A stretch of DNA of 64,000 nt from Paenibacillus sp. GM2 (GCF_900069005.2 NZ_LN831279.1:2744269-2808268), one strand, 5' to 3'. Positions 45,739-55,292 are shown, counted from the stretch's first letter. Notes: a model not told the origin generated them from the letters alone. Made by a program: numbers and translations.

Positions 45739-46488
45739 TCAAATATTATACTTGTTCAGTTGATCCAGCACCTGCAGCGATTTTAGCTTGAGCCCCAGTT
45801 GAATATCTATAAAAGAACGCATCAATTCCTTCAGTTCTTGCCTGGTGTTATCCTTTACACTAATGCTGCCCAGCCTTCTCATATCCATTCTTTCAAACAA
45901 AGTCAGCAATTTATAAGTCCCCGCTGTAATTTCCCGCGCCGCTGGATCGTGATGACGGCATCTTCGACATAGTTTGCCTCCCAGCCGCGGACTCATGAAG
46001 GTGGATTCATCCTCAGCCCCACAATTGACACAAGCGCTGAAGGAAGGTCCGTATCCCGCGGCCTGAAGAACCTTAATTTCATATAGATGGAGAACGATCT
46101 GCGGATCTTTTCCAGTCGACAACGCATCCAGACAGGCCTTCAGTTGTGTGAACCAGAAACGCCCGATTTCTTCATCCTGCAGCGTACGGTCCAGCAATTC
46201 ACAAGCATAGGAAGCATAGGCCGCCAGGAACAGATCCTCACGCAAAGAAAAGTGAGATTCAATAATCTCACCTTGATTCAGCGTTCCCAAGCCGCCATTT
46301 TGACGGAAGAACACATATTCTCCATAAGTAAAAGGCTGCACCATGGCGGCCAAGCGGCTCTTCATCTTCTTAGCTCCGCGCGCAATAACGCCGATTTTTC
46401 CATTATTTTCGGTGCAGAGTGTGACGATTTTATTCCCTTCGCCATAATCCATACTGCGGATGACGATTCCTTCTACTCTATACAACAT
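45739..46488 (-). CDS. recO: DNA repair protein RecO
   Basis: Loads RecA with RecF and RecR by displacing single-strand binding protein. The 249 residues have an N-terminal OB-fold (LYRVEGIVIRSMDYGEGNKIVTLCTENNG) and a helical C-terminal domain with a four-cysteine zinc motif (CVNCG ... LCRRC). Neighbours yqzL and era match the B. subtilis order. Confidence 0.95.
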   Translation of the reverse strand: MLYRVEGIVIRSMDYGEGNKIVTLCTENNGKIGVIARGAKKMKSRLAAMVQPFTYGEYVFFRQNGGLGTLNQGEIIESHFSLREDLFLAAYASYACELLDRTLQDEEIGRFWFTQLKACLDALSTGKDPQIVLHLYEIKVLQAAGYGPSFSACVNCGAEDESTFMSPRLGGKLCRRCRHHDPAAREITAGTYKLLTLFERMDMRRLGSISVKDNTRQELKELMRSFIDIQLGLKLKSLQVLDQLNKYNI

Positions 46489-46524
46489 ACCTGTTCCCCC
46501 AACCGCTCCGGCTCCATAACAGCG

Positions 46525-46671
46525 TTATTCAGCCGCCGCTTCTTCCTCCTCGAGGCTCAGTTCCTCAATGGTACTGGCTTCCTCACCTATACTTCCACCA
46601 GACTCTTTATACAATAAATAAGCATCGACATCTCCCGTCATTGCAAAATACTTCCACGAAAAATCTCGCAT
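46525..46671 (-). CDS. yqzL: YqzL-like small protein
   Basis: A 48-residue gene found by hand: MRDFSWKYFAMTGDVDAYLLYKES and then an acidic Glu/Ala tail. The first 24 residues match the YqzL family pattern (DFTWKVFSQTGNIDTYLLFKE in Bacillus, from memory), and it lies exactly where yqzL does, between era and recO. AGAGGA lies about 9 bases before the ATG at 46669-46671. The longer acidic tail compared with Bacillus is notable. Function unknown. Confidence 0.85.
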   Translation of the reverse strand: MRDFSWKYFAMTGDVDAYLLYKESGGSIGEEASTIEELSLEEEEAAAE

Positions 46672-46766
46672 TCGTATTCATCCTCTCTTCGGAAACGACG
46701 TCTGTATCTACAAAGAATAGGATGTGCTAGATGACATGATCTATGCGTTGCAATTCCTCCCAGCTT

Positions 46767-46925
46767 AGAGGAAGTTCAAGCAACCCGATTTTGATTACGA
46801 TGTAATACTGTTGAACTACTCGACATCGAATCTTGAATTCAGCCGGGTCTTCCGGTGCTCACGTACACACTGCGTACGCTCCGCTCCTCTTCCCCTTCAC
46901 CCGAGTGCCTATTTTACAATGTTTG
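46767..46925 (-). repeat. Dispersed element, copy G upstream of yqzL
   Basis: The left end TTAGAGGAAGTTCAA, core CATCGAATCTTGAATTCA, CCGGTGCTCACGTAC and CGTACGCTCCGCTCCTC are all present. The right terminus is degenerate. It lies between era and yqzL, 96 bases before the yqzL start. Confidence 0.8.
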
Positions 46926-46950
46926 ACTTACGCCAACCGCAAACCCCCAG

Positions 46951-47853
46951 TTAAGCATCTTTATGGAAGCCGAGATCTTTAAGAACCCGATCCTGGTTTC
47001 GCCAGTCTTTCTTCACTTTGACCCAGAGCTCAAGGAAAATCTTCGAGCCAAGCAGGCGTTCAATATCCATTCTTGCCCGTTTGCCAACTTCCTTCAGCAT
47101 TGAGCCTTGTTTACCGATAATGATCCCTTTCTGTGAATCACGCTCAACAAATATCACAGCCCCTACATAAACAACCCCGTTATCTTGCACACGCATATCT
47201 TCAATCGTCACTGCAATGGAATGCGGAACTTCTTCCCGGGTCATATGCAAAATTTTCTCGCGAATCAGTTCAGCACATACAAACTGCTCCGGATGGTCCG
47301 TAATTTGATCTTCAGGATAATATTGCGGTCCTTCTGGCAGGTATTTGCCGAGCTGTTCAAGCAGCGTATTCACGTTATTGCCCAGCATCGCCGAAACAGG
47401 CACGATTTCAGCAAAGTTGTGCAGCTTGCTATATTCCTCAATCAACGGAAGCAGAACCTCCGGCTCTACACGATCAATCTTGTTCAGCACCAGAATAACG
47501 GGTGTTGACAAGCCCTTAAGCTTCTCGATAATAAAGCGATCTCCCCCGCCTAGACCTTCTGCCGCATCGACCAGGAACAGGACGGCCTCCACTTCGCCAA
47601 GCGTATTTAACGCTGTTGTATTCATGAAATCTCCAAGCTTCGATTGACGCTTATGAATGCCTGGTGTATCAAGAAATACAATTTGCATTTCATCGGTCGT
47701 ATAGACTCCGTGAATTTTATTCCGCGTCGTCTGCGGTTTATCGGACATAATCGCGATTTTTTGGCCAATCACCTGGTTCATCAGTGTGGATTTACCGACG
47801 TTAGGACGGCCGACAATAGCTACAAACCCCGATTTGAATTTAGATTTAGTCAT
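46951..47853 (-). CDS. era: Ribosome-assembly GTPase Era
   Basis: GTPase that binds the 3' end of 16S rRNA and helps assemble the 30S subunit. The 300 residues show G1 GRPNVGKST, switch motifs QTTRNKIHG and DTPGIH, G4 NKID and a C-terminal KH domain with GKQGSMLKEVGKRARMDIE. In B. subtilis cdd lies between dgkA and era; here only about 130 non-coding bases do. Confidence 0.96.
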   Translation of the reverse strand: MTKSKFKSGFVAIVGRPNVGKSTLMNQVIGQKIAIMSDKPQTTRNKIHGVYTTDEMQIVFLDTPGIHKRQSKLGDFMNTTALNTLGEVEAVLFLVDAAEGLGGGDRFIIEKLKGLSTPVILVLNKIDRVEPEVLLPLIEEYSKLHNFAEIVPVSAMLGNNVNTLLEQLGKYLPEGPQYYPEDQITDHPEQFVCAELIREKILHMTREEVPHSIAVTIEDMRVQDNGVVYVGAVIFVERDSQKGIIIGKQGSMLKEVGKRARMDIERLLGSKIFLELWVKVKKDWRNQDRVLKDLGFHKDA

Positions 47854-47982
47854 ATATGCAACCCTTTCATTATCCTTTAATCCTGAATTCGCTCCAAAAC
47901 CTTCAGGAGGTTATTCAACATTCCATCAATTCATAAGTTGCCTCATTCCCCATGCTGCCATGCAGCCCATCAACGGGGAGGC

Positions 47983-48357
47983 TCAACTCATTCCTAGCCA
48001 GCTCATTACAGGCTGATAGAATAATAGTACCGCAACCAGCACAGAGATTATCGCTGCAACCAGCACCGCTGCGGCTGCCGCATCCTTGGCAATCTTGGCC
48101 AGCTTGTGCCAGTCCGGGCTGATCAGATCAACCGTCTTCTCAATCGCCGTATTCAGCAGCTCCGTACAGATCACTAGCGCAATCATAACAAGCAATAGAG
48201 CGATATCCCTTAACGTGAGTTGAAAAAACAACGCAGCCAGCACCACTAAGATGCCGGCCAGTACGTGAATGCGCAAATTTCGTTCTGTTCGTAAAGAATG
48301 GATGATCCCCTCAAATGCACAGCCGAATACATCGCTCCATTTACGCTTTGATCTCAT
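47983..48357 (-). CDS. dgkA: Undecaprenol/diacylglycerol kinase family protein
   Basis: Small integral membrane kinase (124 residues) of the DgkA family; in Bacillus the orthologue phosphorylates undecaprenol for the cell-wall lipid carrier pool. Motifs are AFEGIIHSLRTERNLRIH (about 14-31) and the catalytic ELLNTAIEKTVDLI (about 86-99); three membrane helices. It overlaps the ybeY stop by one base. Confidence 0.92.
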   Translation of the reverse strand: MRSKRKWSDVFGCAFEGIIHSLRTERNLRIHVLAGILVVLAALFFQLTLRDIALLLVMIALVICTELLNTAIEKTVDLISPDWHKLAKIAKDAAAAAVLVAAIISVLVAVLLFYQPVMSWLGMS

Positions 48358-48860
48358 TAGCGGAGCAGTCCTACTTGCGAAAGTGCTGCCTCTTGTTTGC
48401 CCATCATTTCCGCTTCGCTAGCTTCATCCTGATGGTCATAGCCAAGCAGATGCAAGAAGCCGTGCACAAACAAGAAGCCAATTTCCCGATGAAGAGAATG
48501 ACCGTAGTCTTCGCTCTGCTGCTGAGCACGTTCTACAGAGATAATGATGTCGCCAAGCACGTCTGTCATTGCCTCTAGCTGATCCGCTTCTTCATCATCC
48601 ACTTCATAGACGATCTCCAGCTCATCATCAAGGGATTCCTGCATCGCAAAGGACAATACATCCGTTGGCCGATCTATCCCGCGATAGGTCCGGTTCAGTT
48701 CATGAATATTCTCGTCATCGACAAAGGTCAGGGCAACCTCGCCTTCCGTTACCCCTTCGGCTTCGCCTGCTTTTTGCAGCAATTTATCCAATAAAGCAAT
48801 CAAATCGTCGCTAATGGCCAGCTTGTCCTGCTCGTTGCTCCATTCTAACTTAAGCCCCAT
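48357..48860 (-). CDS. ybeY: Endoribonuclease YbeY
   Basis: Single-strand endoribonuclease for 16S rRNA 3' maturation and ribosome quality control. The 167 residues contain the zinc-binding HGFLHLLGYDH motif (about 134-144). The upstream family segments LNRTYRGIDRPTDVLSFAM and LGDIIIS are present. It overlaps the end of pgpH by 11 bases. Confidence 0.95.
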   Translation of the reverse strand: MGLKLEWSNEQDKLAISDDLIALLDKLLQKAGEAEGVTEGEVALTFVDDENIHELNRTYRGIDRPTDVLSFAMQESLDDELEIVYEVDDEEADQLEAMTDVLGDIIISVERAQQQSEDYGHSLHREIGFLFVHGFLHLLGYDHQDEASEAEMMGKQEAALSQVGLLR

Positions 48861-51126
48861 TTCCTTCCTGCCCCCTGTTGTTCTCTTCTTCCGCCGCTTT
48901 TGTCTTCTTCATCTGCTCCGGATATTCGATCCGGGAATGGAAGATCCCCATCACCGTTTCCTTCAGCGTCTTGGCAATGACATCAAGCTCACGCATCGTC
49001 AAATCGCATTCATTGAACTGGTGATCGTCCAGACGGCTCTTAATAATCTTCTCAATCATCGTCTCTACCTGTTCCACCGTAGGCTTGCGCAGCGAACGAA
49101 CAGCCGCTTCAACACTATCCGCAATTCCTACTACGGCCGCTTCTTTGGATTGAGCCTTAGGACCATGATAACGGAAGTCCTCCTCCGTGAATTCAGGCTT
49201 AACACCTTGCTCTTCAGCCAAAGTCAGCGCCTTATGATAGAAATAATGCAGGCAGGTCGTTCCATGATGCTGCTCAGCAATATCACGAATCGGCTTAGGC
49301 AGCTTGTATTCCTTCAACATCTCGACCCCATCTGTCGTATGAGCAATAATGATCGACTTGCTCAGTTTCGGATCGATGAAGTCATGTGGATTCTCCATAT
49401 TGTTCTGATTCTCAATAAAATAGCTTGGGCGTTTCGTCTTGCCGATATCGTGATAATAAGAACCCACGCGGCATAAAAGCCCGTTCGCGCCGATCGCCTC
49501 GGCTGCCGCTTCCGATAGATTGCCAACCATGACGCTATGATGGTAGGTTCCCGGCGTCTCAATCAGCAGCTTGCGCAGCAAAGGATGGTTCGGGTTAGAC
49601 AACTCTACCAGCTTAAGCGCAGACAATATGCCAAAGGTAACCTCGAAGAAAGGCATCAGGCCGATGACAAGAATCGTTGTCAGCAGGCCTCCGGCAACAG
49701 CAAAGCCAATCGTATACAGCGTGCTGGATTCGGTCCAGCTGTTATTGTCTAACAGGATCAATGTGAAAGCCGAGAATGACCCGAATAGACAGATCATTAT
49801 GCCCGCCTTCAGCAGCGTCGATCGCTGGCTGGCTCGATGTATCGCAAAGATCGCCGCAAAGGAAATTACGATCGTAAAGAAACCAAAGTTGAAGTCGAAA
49901 ATTTGCCCTTTATGCACATTCAAAATTACGCTGGCCAGGGCACTGAACAAAATAGTGCAAATATAGGCAAGCTGTAAATCAAGCAACAATGTAATCAGCA
50001 TAGCTCCGACAGCAACCGGAGCAAGAAAACCTACGTAAATCCGCTGTTCATTTTGCAAAATAGCAGCTAAATGCATCGAGATGATCGTAATCACAATGAT
50101 CATGAGCAGCATAACAAACTGAGAATTATTATATTTGAAGCGGCTGGCCCCTTCCGATTGACGGATATACATAATCAGCCCCAGTGCAAGCACAGAAGAG
50201 AGCATGACGAGAGCGAATTGCGGCCAATAGTTAACCTCATTTTTAAGCAAGCCGTTCTTCTCAAGCAAATTGTACATTTCTTCTGTGATCTTCTGCCCCT
50301 TGGCTACGAGTACATCCCCCTGCTTGATAAAGACCGTTGGGGTATTCTCCCGTGCCTCTACCTTGGCAGCCTTGGTGGCTTCCTCATCATAGAACTTGTT
50401 AGGGGTAATCACAAGACGAGCCAGCTCCTGCACAACTTCGCGAGATACCCGTTTGCTCAAGGAGCTCGTGCTGACCATCTCCGCTACCTTCGCCCTGGCT
50501 GTCTGCGCATCAACGATCTGGTCGGTCATCAGCCGTGAGACGATCTCTGCGGCTACCGGCTTCATCTCATTAACATCTTCGAGCGTCAAACGCGGTATTT
50601 TAATAAAGGTCTCTTCTGAAATTTGATATTGCTGCTCATTAATCCGCTCCGTAGCCTCTTGGAACAGCGTGGCCGTATAGTCGCTCGAATTACGATTATT
50701 CTTAATGAAGTTCTGTATGTAATCCTTAACCCGCTGTGGCAGTTCATCATGGTAAATCTGCTTCTTATCTTCAGTCGAAACCTGATCATCCTGATTCAAA
50801 CGGGCGATTCGGTCCAGAATTTGCCCGATAAGAATCTCGTTGCGCATGGGAAGAATCGTATAGACTTGTCCGACCTTCTCGGCCGCTTCCTCCTGAGCCT
50901 TCAGCGTCGCTTTGGTGTCCGGAATTTCCATCGGAGCTAGAATCTCTTTATCACTGGGCAAGCCAACCGCAATATCGTAGGTTTCTGGCAATAGCTTGGA
51001 CGCCATGCTCACATACAGGATTACAATCAAGAGAACATACAAAATATAGCGCACAGTAGCGCTATATTTCCATCCTGCAGCCTTCGATTGGAACTTGCTC
51101 TTTTTTTGCATTTCATTTGAGGTCAT
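48850..51126 (-). CDS. pgpH: 7TM-HD cyclic-di-AMP phosphodiesterase PgpH
   Basis: Membrane protein that degrades the second messenger c-di-AMP. The 758 residues have an N-terminal membrane helix (about 27-46), a large extracellular 7TMR-HDED domain (about 50-290), seven membrane helices (about 300-490) and a cytoplasmic HD domain with HSVMVGNLSEAAAEAIG and YYHDIGKTKRPSYFIENQ. GGAGG lies 9 bases before the ATG. Equivalent to B. subtilis yqfF. Confidence 0.94.
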   Translation of the reverse strand: MTSNEMQKKSKFQSKAAGWKYSATVRYILYVLLIVILYVSMASKLLPETYDIAVGLPSDKEILAPMEIPDTKATLKAQEEAAEKVGQVYTILPMRNEILIGQILDRIARLNQDDQVSTEDKKQIYHDELPQRVKDYIQNFIKNNRNSSDYTATLFQEATERINEQQYQISEETFIKIPRLTLEDVNEMKPVAAEIVSRLMTDQIVDAQTARAKVAEMVSTSSLSKRVSREVVQELARLVITPNKFYDEEATKAAKVEARENTPTVFIKQGDVLVAKGQKITEEMYNLLEKNGLLKNEVNYWPQFALVMLSSVLALGLIMYIRQSEGASRFKYNNSQFVMLLMIIVITIISMHLAAILQNEQRIYVGFLAPVAVGAMLITLLLDLQLAYICTILFSALASVILNVHKGQIFDFNFGFFTIVISFAAIFAIHRASQRSTLLKAGIMICLFGSFSAFTLILLDNNSWTESSTLYTIGFAVAGGLLTTILVIGLMPFFEVTFGILSALKLVELSNPNHPLLRKLLIETPGTYHHSVMVGNLSEAAAEAIGANGLLCRVGSYYHDIGKTKRPSYFIENQNNMENPHDFIDPKLSKSIIIAHTTDGVEMLKEYKLPKPIRDIAEQHHGTTCLHYFYHKALTLAEEQGVKPEFTEEDFRYHGPKAQSKEAAVVGIADSVEAAVRSLRKPTVEQVETMIEKIIKSRLDDHQFNECDLTMRELDVIAKTLKETVMGIFHSRIEYPEQMKKTKAAEEENNRGQEGNGA

Positions 51127-51144
51127 AGAGACAGCCCTCCTATA

Positions 51145-52116
51145 CTAGGCCTGATTTTCAGCGGCACGATCATAAGCAACAATAATCTTCTGAACCAGCG
51201 AGTGGCGCACCACATCCGACTCCACAAAATCAACAAATCCGATCTCATCAATATTATTCAGAATGGTTCTCGCCTCAATCAGCCCGGATTTCTTGCCTCG
51301 CGGAAGATCAATCTGAGTCACATCGCCTGTAATGACCATCTTTGAGCCAAAACCAAGCCGAGTCAGAAACATCTTCATCTGTTCTGGCGTCGTATTTTGG
51401 GCCTCGTCCAATATAATAAAAGAATCATCCAGCGTACGACCACGCATATAGGCAAGAGGAGCGATCTCAATCAGTCCCCGTTCCAACGCTTTTGCTGTCT
51501 GATCCGGCCCCATGACGTCGTATAACGCATCATACAGCGGACGCAAATAAGGGTCTACCTTCTCCTGTAAATCCCCTGGCAGGAAGCCCAGATTCTCCCC
51601 AGCTTCGACCGCAGGACGAGTCAGGATAATACGCTTAACCGAGCCTTCCTTCAGCGCCGAGATGGCCAGTACAACGGCAAGATAGGTTTTGCCTGTGCCC
51701 GCCGGGCCGATACCGAATACAATATCGTTCTTCTTGATCGTTGTGACATAATGCTTCTGTCCGATCGTCTTGACGCGTATTGGCTTCCCACGGAAGGTTA
51801 CAGCGATCTCTCCCTTATATAAATCAAGCAATTGATCAGCCCGGAAATCCTGCGCCAGATCAATCGCATAGAGCACATCTCTTTCGGTCAATATATATCC
51901 ATTGCGGATAAGTTCAAGCAATACCTCGAATAGCTGTTCAAGCCGTTCAACATCGCCGTTTTGACCGCGGACAGATATTTCCGATTCTCTTAGAACAATG
52001 TTTGCTGTAAATCTTTTCTCGATCAACTTCAGGAATGCATCTTGAGGGCCGAATAGTGACAAACCTTCAGACGCATTTTGAAGCGCTATTTTGACACTGA
52101 CAAGTTGTTCTGACAA
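51145..52116 (-). CDS. phoH: PhoH family ATPase (YbeZ-like)
   Basis: 323 residues with Walker A GPAGTGKT, DRRG-like GRTLDDSFIILDEAQNTTPEQMKMFLTR (Walker B) and TGDVTQIDLP. An N-terminal KH-like region precedes the ATPase. PhoH proteins accompany YbeY in ribosome and RNA quality control. This is the stand-alone paralogue; the PIN-fused one is at 20404-21735. Confidence 0.94.
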   Translation of the reverse strand: MSEQLVSVKIALQNASEGLSLFGPQDAFLKLIEKRFTANIVLRESEISVRGQNGDVERLEQLFEVLLELIRNGYILTERDVLYAIDLAQDFRADQLLDLYKGEIAVTFRGKPIRVKTIGQKHYVTTIKKNDIVFGIGPAGTGKTYLAVVLAISALKEGSVKRIILTRPAVEAGENLGFLPGDLQEKVDPYLRPLYDALYDVMGPDQTAKALERGLIEIAPLAYMRGRTLDDSFIILDEAQNTTPEQMKMFLTRLGFGSKMVITGDVTQIDLPRGKKSGLIEARTILNNIDEIGFVDFVESDVVRHSLVQKIIVAYDRAAENQA

Positions 52117-52135
52117 ATTAGCCTCATTCTCCTTG

Positions 52136-53305
52136 CTATTGTACGATGGGTAGTTCTTTTGCTATATCCTGATCTACTTCAAAATGCACTTTCATATAAA
52201 CTTTACCATTCTCAGTCTTCTCATGCAAAATTTTTTGCGATAAAACTACACTTTTTGTCCCGTACTTGCTCATAATATCGCGTTTTGCCGCCTCTATTCC
52301 ATCATTTTTGGCCTTTTCCTCAGAAATCGCCAATTCAATAAAAGTCGTCTCCATAATCTCCTCGCTCATCCAGCCGATGGGCAGCTTGAAGCTTCTCCAG
52401 GTCAGCGGGTCTATTCTCGTCATCGTGTTGGATTTCTCAAAATCGACCTTCCCATATCCGGTAAGCTGAATCGCTGTTTTGCCAAAATATAAATATCCGC
52501 GTTCTTTTTTCTCTCCGGTATAAACCTTCTGCTTGCGCAGCAACGGTACTTCGATATTGTATTCATGCCAGACAATACCTCTGACCTCTCCCTTGGCGAC
52601 AATTCTCTTGCCCCCCTGTTCACCGGAGATAAGAACTTGCCCTTTACGAACGCGGTCATTTTTTCTTACTTCCGGATTGCCCCTCTCCGCATAAATGCGT
52701 GTGACAACCGCATCCGACGTGCTGACAAAACTGCGCGGGTTCATCAACTCCTGCTCTTTCGGCTTTGACGCCTCCACGATCTGGATCCTGATCTTTGTTC
52801 CTGTGCGCGAGACGCCAACCCAGGATACCCCCGGCAGCTTGCGGGCCAGATCCTTGGAGAGCTCGTCCTGTCTGGGCAGCCGATAAATCCATTGGAAAGG
52901 ATATACTCCCTCGCTACGAGCAGCAAGCAGGACATCCTCCTTTGGAATTTTGCCATTGCCCTCCACTTCAATATCCCATACCAGAGAAGATAATGCTAGT
53001 ACAACGCCGATAAAAAGAGCAAATCCGAAGACGAACCATTTGCGTTTCCATAATCTGACCATCATAAAAGGAATGCCTGAGCGCCGCTTCACTCTAAGAC
53101 GACAGCCTGTCCGCTTCAGAAGCGGACGCAGCTTGAAGAAGTCCGCCAGCTGGATGTTCATCTCCATTGTCCCATCCGGGAGCGGCTTCAGATCCCACAC
53201 CTGCATCTCTTTCTTCGTTAGCTCATTGACGAGAAGTTCAATCGATTTACCGCGGACGACAATCGTGACTACGCCGCGCAGCTTGGCAAAGACGGGTGAT
53301 TTCAC
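52136..53305 (-). CDS. yqfD: Sporulation protein YqfD
   Basis: 389 residues with an N-terminal cytoplasmic domain, one membrane helix (about 90-109, WFVFGFALFIGVVLALSSLVW) and an extracytoplasmic domain with VEGNGKIPKEDVLLAARSEGVYPFQW and DAVVTRIYAERGNPEVRKNDRVRKGQVLISG. YqfD is a mother-cell sporulation protein, required with YqfC for proper forespore development. The gene starts 3 bases after the yqfC stop. Confidence 0.93.
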   Translation of the reverse strand: MKSPVFAKLRGVVTIVVRGKSIELLVNELTKKEMQVWDLKPLPDGTMEMNIQLADFFKLRPLLKRTGCRLRVKRRSGIPFMMVRLWKRKWFVFGFALFIGVVLALSSLVWDIEVEGNGKIPKEDVLLAARSEGVYPFQWIYRLPRQDELSKDLARKLPGVSWVGVSRTGTKIRIQIVEASKPKEQELMNPRSFVSTSDAVVTRIYAERGNPEVRKNDRVRKGQVLISGEQGGKRIVAKGEVRGIVWHEYNIEVPLLRKQKVYTGEKKERGYLYFGKTAIQLTGYGKVDFEKSNTMTRIDPLTWRSFKLPIGWMSEEIMETTFIELAISEEKAKNDGIEAAKRDIMSKYGTKSVVLSQKILHEKTENGKVYMKVHFEVDQDIAKELPIVQ

Positions 53306-53308
53306 AGC

Positions 53309-53596
53309 TTACTCCTCCGTTCCGCGATATTTAATCCCTTCGATTTTCCCTTCGATGACGATTTCCTGTGGCAATATTTCCTTTATGACAAGTCCACTCC
53401 CCTCGACCTCAAGAGAACCGTGGCTTAACTCCAATTGAAGCTGTTCCGGAGAGAAGAACACTACCCCGCGATGATTCTCTATGTACAACTGCTTACCTCC
53501 GATCAAGGTGAGCCTTGGCAAATTAAAAACAAGATCTCCTGGCAAGTCGAGCGCTTCGACCGTCCATTTGCGAAATTTGCGGACAAACCGGCTCAT
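53309..53596 (-). CDS. yqfC: Sporulation protein YqfC
   Basis: 95 residues from the ATG at 53594-53596 with AAGGAGG upstream. It begins MSRFVRKFRKWTVEALDLPGDLVFNLPRLTLIGG, the YabP/YqfC pattern, and has IENHRGVVFFSPEQLQLEL. It is the partner of YqfD; the YabP/YqfC fold may work in spore-coat or engulfment processes. Orthologous order is conserved. Confidence 0.92.
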   Translation of the reverse strand: MSRFVRKFRKWTVEALDLPGDLVFNLPRLTLIGGKQLYIENHRGVVFFSPEQLQLELSHGSLEVEGSGLVIKEILPQEIVIEGKIEGIKYRGTEE

Positions 53597-53663
53597 ATGA
53601 GGCAATCCTCCTTCCCCTACTGTACAAAATATGCGGGGAGGTGGTGATTTATGAAAACACAAG

Positions 53664-53696
53664 AAAAAACACCTTCTACGATGTAGAAGGTGTTTA
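53664..53696 (-). terminator. Terminator between yqeY and yqfC
   Basis: AACACCTTCTAC and GTAGAAGGTGTT pair perfectly around AT; TTTTCTTG follows on the minus strand. It likely ends the rpsU-yqeY transcript. Confidence 0.9.
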
Positions 53697-53706
53697 CCTC
53701 TATTAG

Positions 53707-54150
53707 CTATTGCAGAGACTGTTGCACTGCCTGATTAACAAGCTTACCGTCAGCCCGGCCTTTGACCTTGGGCATCAGCGCGCTCATCACTTTCCCCATA
53801 TCAGCTTTTGAAGAAGCACCGGTTTCCTGGATGGTCTGCTGTACAATGACTTTAATTTCTTCTTCAGTTAACTGCTTGGGAAGGTATACGGCAATGATCT
53901 CAACTTCCGCTCTGGCACTCGCGGCAAGATCTTCGCGACCTGCTTTTTCAAATTCTTGGAGGGCATCTTTGCGCTGTTTGATCTCACGACTTAGGATATC
54001 AAGCACTTCATTATCGTCCAAAGTTCTTTTCAAATCTATCTCAAGATTTTTAATCGTAGAACGTACCATTCGTATGGTGGAGAGTTTGAACTTGTCTTGA
54101 CTCTTCATCGCTTGCTTCATATCTTCGTTCAATCGCTCGCTAAGATTCAT
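53707..54150 (-). CDS. yqeY: GatB/YqeY domain protein
   Basis: 147 residues of the GatB/YqeY family. It begins MNLSERLNEDMKQAMKSQDKFKLSTIRMVRSTIKN and has VYLPKQLTEEEI and the C-terminal GKVMSALMPKVKGRADGKLVNQAV. It is thought to bind tRNA or relate to amidotransferase tails; precise role unknown. The Shine-Dalgarno AGGAGG overlaps the rpsU stop region. Confidence 0.93.
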   Translation of the reverse strand: MNLSERLNEDMKQAMKSQDKFKLSTIRMVRSTIKNLEIDLKRTLDDNEVLDILSREIKQRKDALQEFEKAGREDLAASARAEVEIIAVYLPKQLTEEEIKVIVQQTIQETGASSKADMGKVMSALMPKVKGRADGKLVNQAVQQSLQ

Positions 54151-54165
54151 GGTAGCTAATTCCTC

Positions 54166-54339
54166 CTAAAACTTTCTCTTACGAGCAGCCTCGGACTTTT
54201 TCTTGCGCTTTACGCTTGGCTTTTCATAATGCTTGCGTTTCTTCACCTCAGCCAATACGCCATCTTTAGCAATGGAACGTTTAAAGCGACGAAGTGCAGC
54301 ATCAATTGTCTCGTTTTTGCGAACTTTAGTTTCAGACAC
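54166..54339 (-). CDS. rpsU: Ribosomal protein S21
   Basis: A 57-residue basic protein found by hand: VSETKVRKNETIDAALRRFKR, then KHYEKPSVKRKKKSEAARKRKF. It starts with GTG (54337-54339) after GGGAGGG. It is a small-subunit protein near the anti-Shine-Dalgarno region of 16S rRNA. It is first in the rpsU-yqeY unit. Confidence 0.97.
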   Translation of the reverse strand: MSETKVRKNETIDAALRRFKRSIAKDGVLAEVKKRKHYEKPSVKRKKKSEAARKRKF

Positions 54340-54560
54340 CAGTTTTCCCTCCCTCCGACCAGACCGTCCAAGAGCATAACAACACGGTTCATCAAGCTAC
54401 ATTATAGGGGAAAAATAAAGAAGGTGTCAACCTGACACCCTGTTTTCCTATTCATTATTTATTACTTTTTTACCTATGCACACCGATCAGCATGAGGCAA
54501 AAACGGCGGTATACCTTAGTTTTTCCACAATTTCAGGCAATTAGACATTCACAAAATTCG

Positions 54561-54926
54561 TCAATTTGCATGTGAATCCGAAGTTTGTGCAAGCGCCCCC
54601 AGCTTCGCTCCGCCTAGCAGGTGATAGTGAATATGATATACAGCCTGTCCGCTATCAGGACCGCAGTTATTGATCAATCTGTAGCCAGTCTCTGCAACAC
54701 CAAGCTCCTTGGCCATCTGCTGTGCAATGCGATGCAATTCACCAATCATGGCATAATCTTCTGAGCCGACATCGTTCATCGTAGCGATATGCTTCTTCGG
54801 AATGATCAGTACATGGACCGGCGCTGCAGGCTGGATATCATGAAATACGAGAAATGTATCGTCTTCATACACTTTTTTCGAAGGGATCTTCCCCTCTACA
54901 ATGCTACAAAACAAACAATTTTCCAT
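54561..54926 (-). CDS. HIT-family nucleotide hydrolase (HinT-like)
   Basis: 121 residues with N-terminal CLFCSIVEGKIPSKKVYEDD, mid-segment APVHVLIIPKKHIATMND, and the catalytic HIHYHLLGG (H-x-H-x-H). This matches purine nucleoside phosphoramidase HinT. The C-terminus after GGAKLGAL is short and polar, unlike the usual Trp-Pro-Pro-Gly end. It is apparently a stand-alone gene. Confidence 0.9.
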   Translation of the reverse strand: MENCLFCSIVEGKIPSKKVYEDDTFLVFHDIQPAAPVHVLIIPKKHIATMNDVGSEDYAMIGELHRIAQQMAKELGVAETGYRLINNCGPDSGQAVYHIHYHLLGGAKLGALAQTSDSHAN

Positions 54927-54988
54927 TTTACATTATCCTCCTTCAAAGTAGTGTTCAAGCATGTTCCCTCTAACTTCCTTATAATAGG

Positions 54989-55265
54989 GCAGTTTAAAAA
55001 GACCGCTTGCGATTACGAAGTGAATTAAAGAAGCCACTCGGTAACAAATCCTAAATTCAGCCGGGTCCAGGTAAATAACACGAAGTCACGTTTCCCGGAA
55101 ACATCTCCGGTGCTCCCGTACCCATTCAAGCAAAGGCTTCCGGGATCGTTTTATCCAAATAACGTGCTGCTCCGCTCCTCACCCTAGTTACGTCCAACTG
55201 AAGCGTTTGGTAGAAACGCACATCGGTTATCATACGCTTAAGTCCTGAAAACCGATCTTTCTGAA
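54989..55265 (-). repeat. Dispersed element, copy H (long class)
   Basis: About 277 bp. Left end CAGTTTAAAAAGACCG, right end CCGATCTTTCTGAAC, diverged core AATCCTAAATTCAGCCGGG, the long-class block CACGTTTCCCGGAAAC and the shared GTGCTGCTCCGCTCCTC. It lies 63 bases upstream of the HIT gene. Confidence 0.8.
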
Positions 55266-55292
55266 CACATACCTTAATGATACCGAAAAAAG

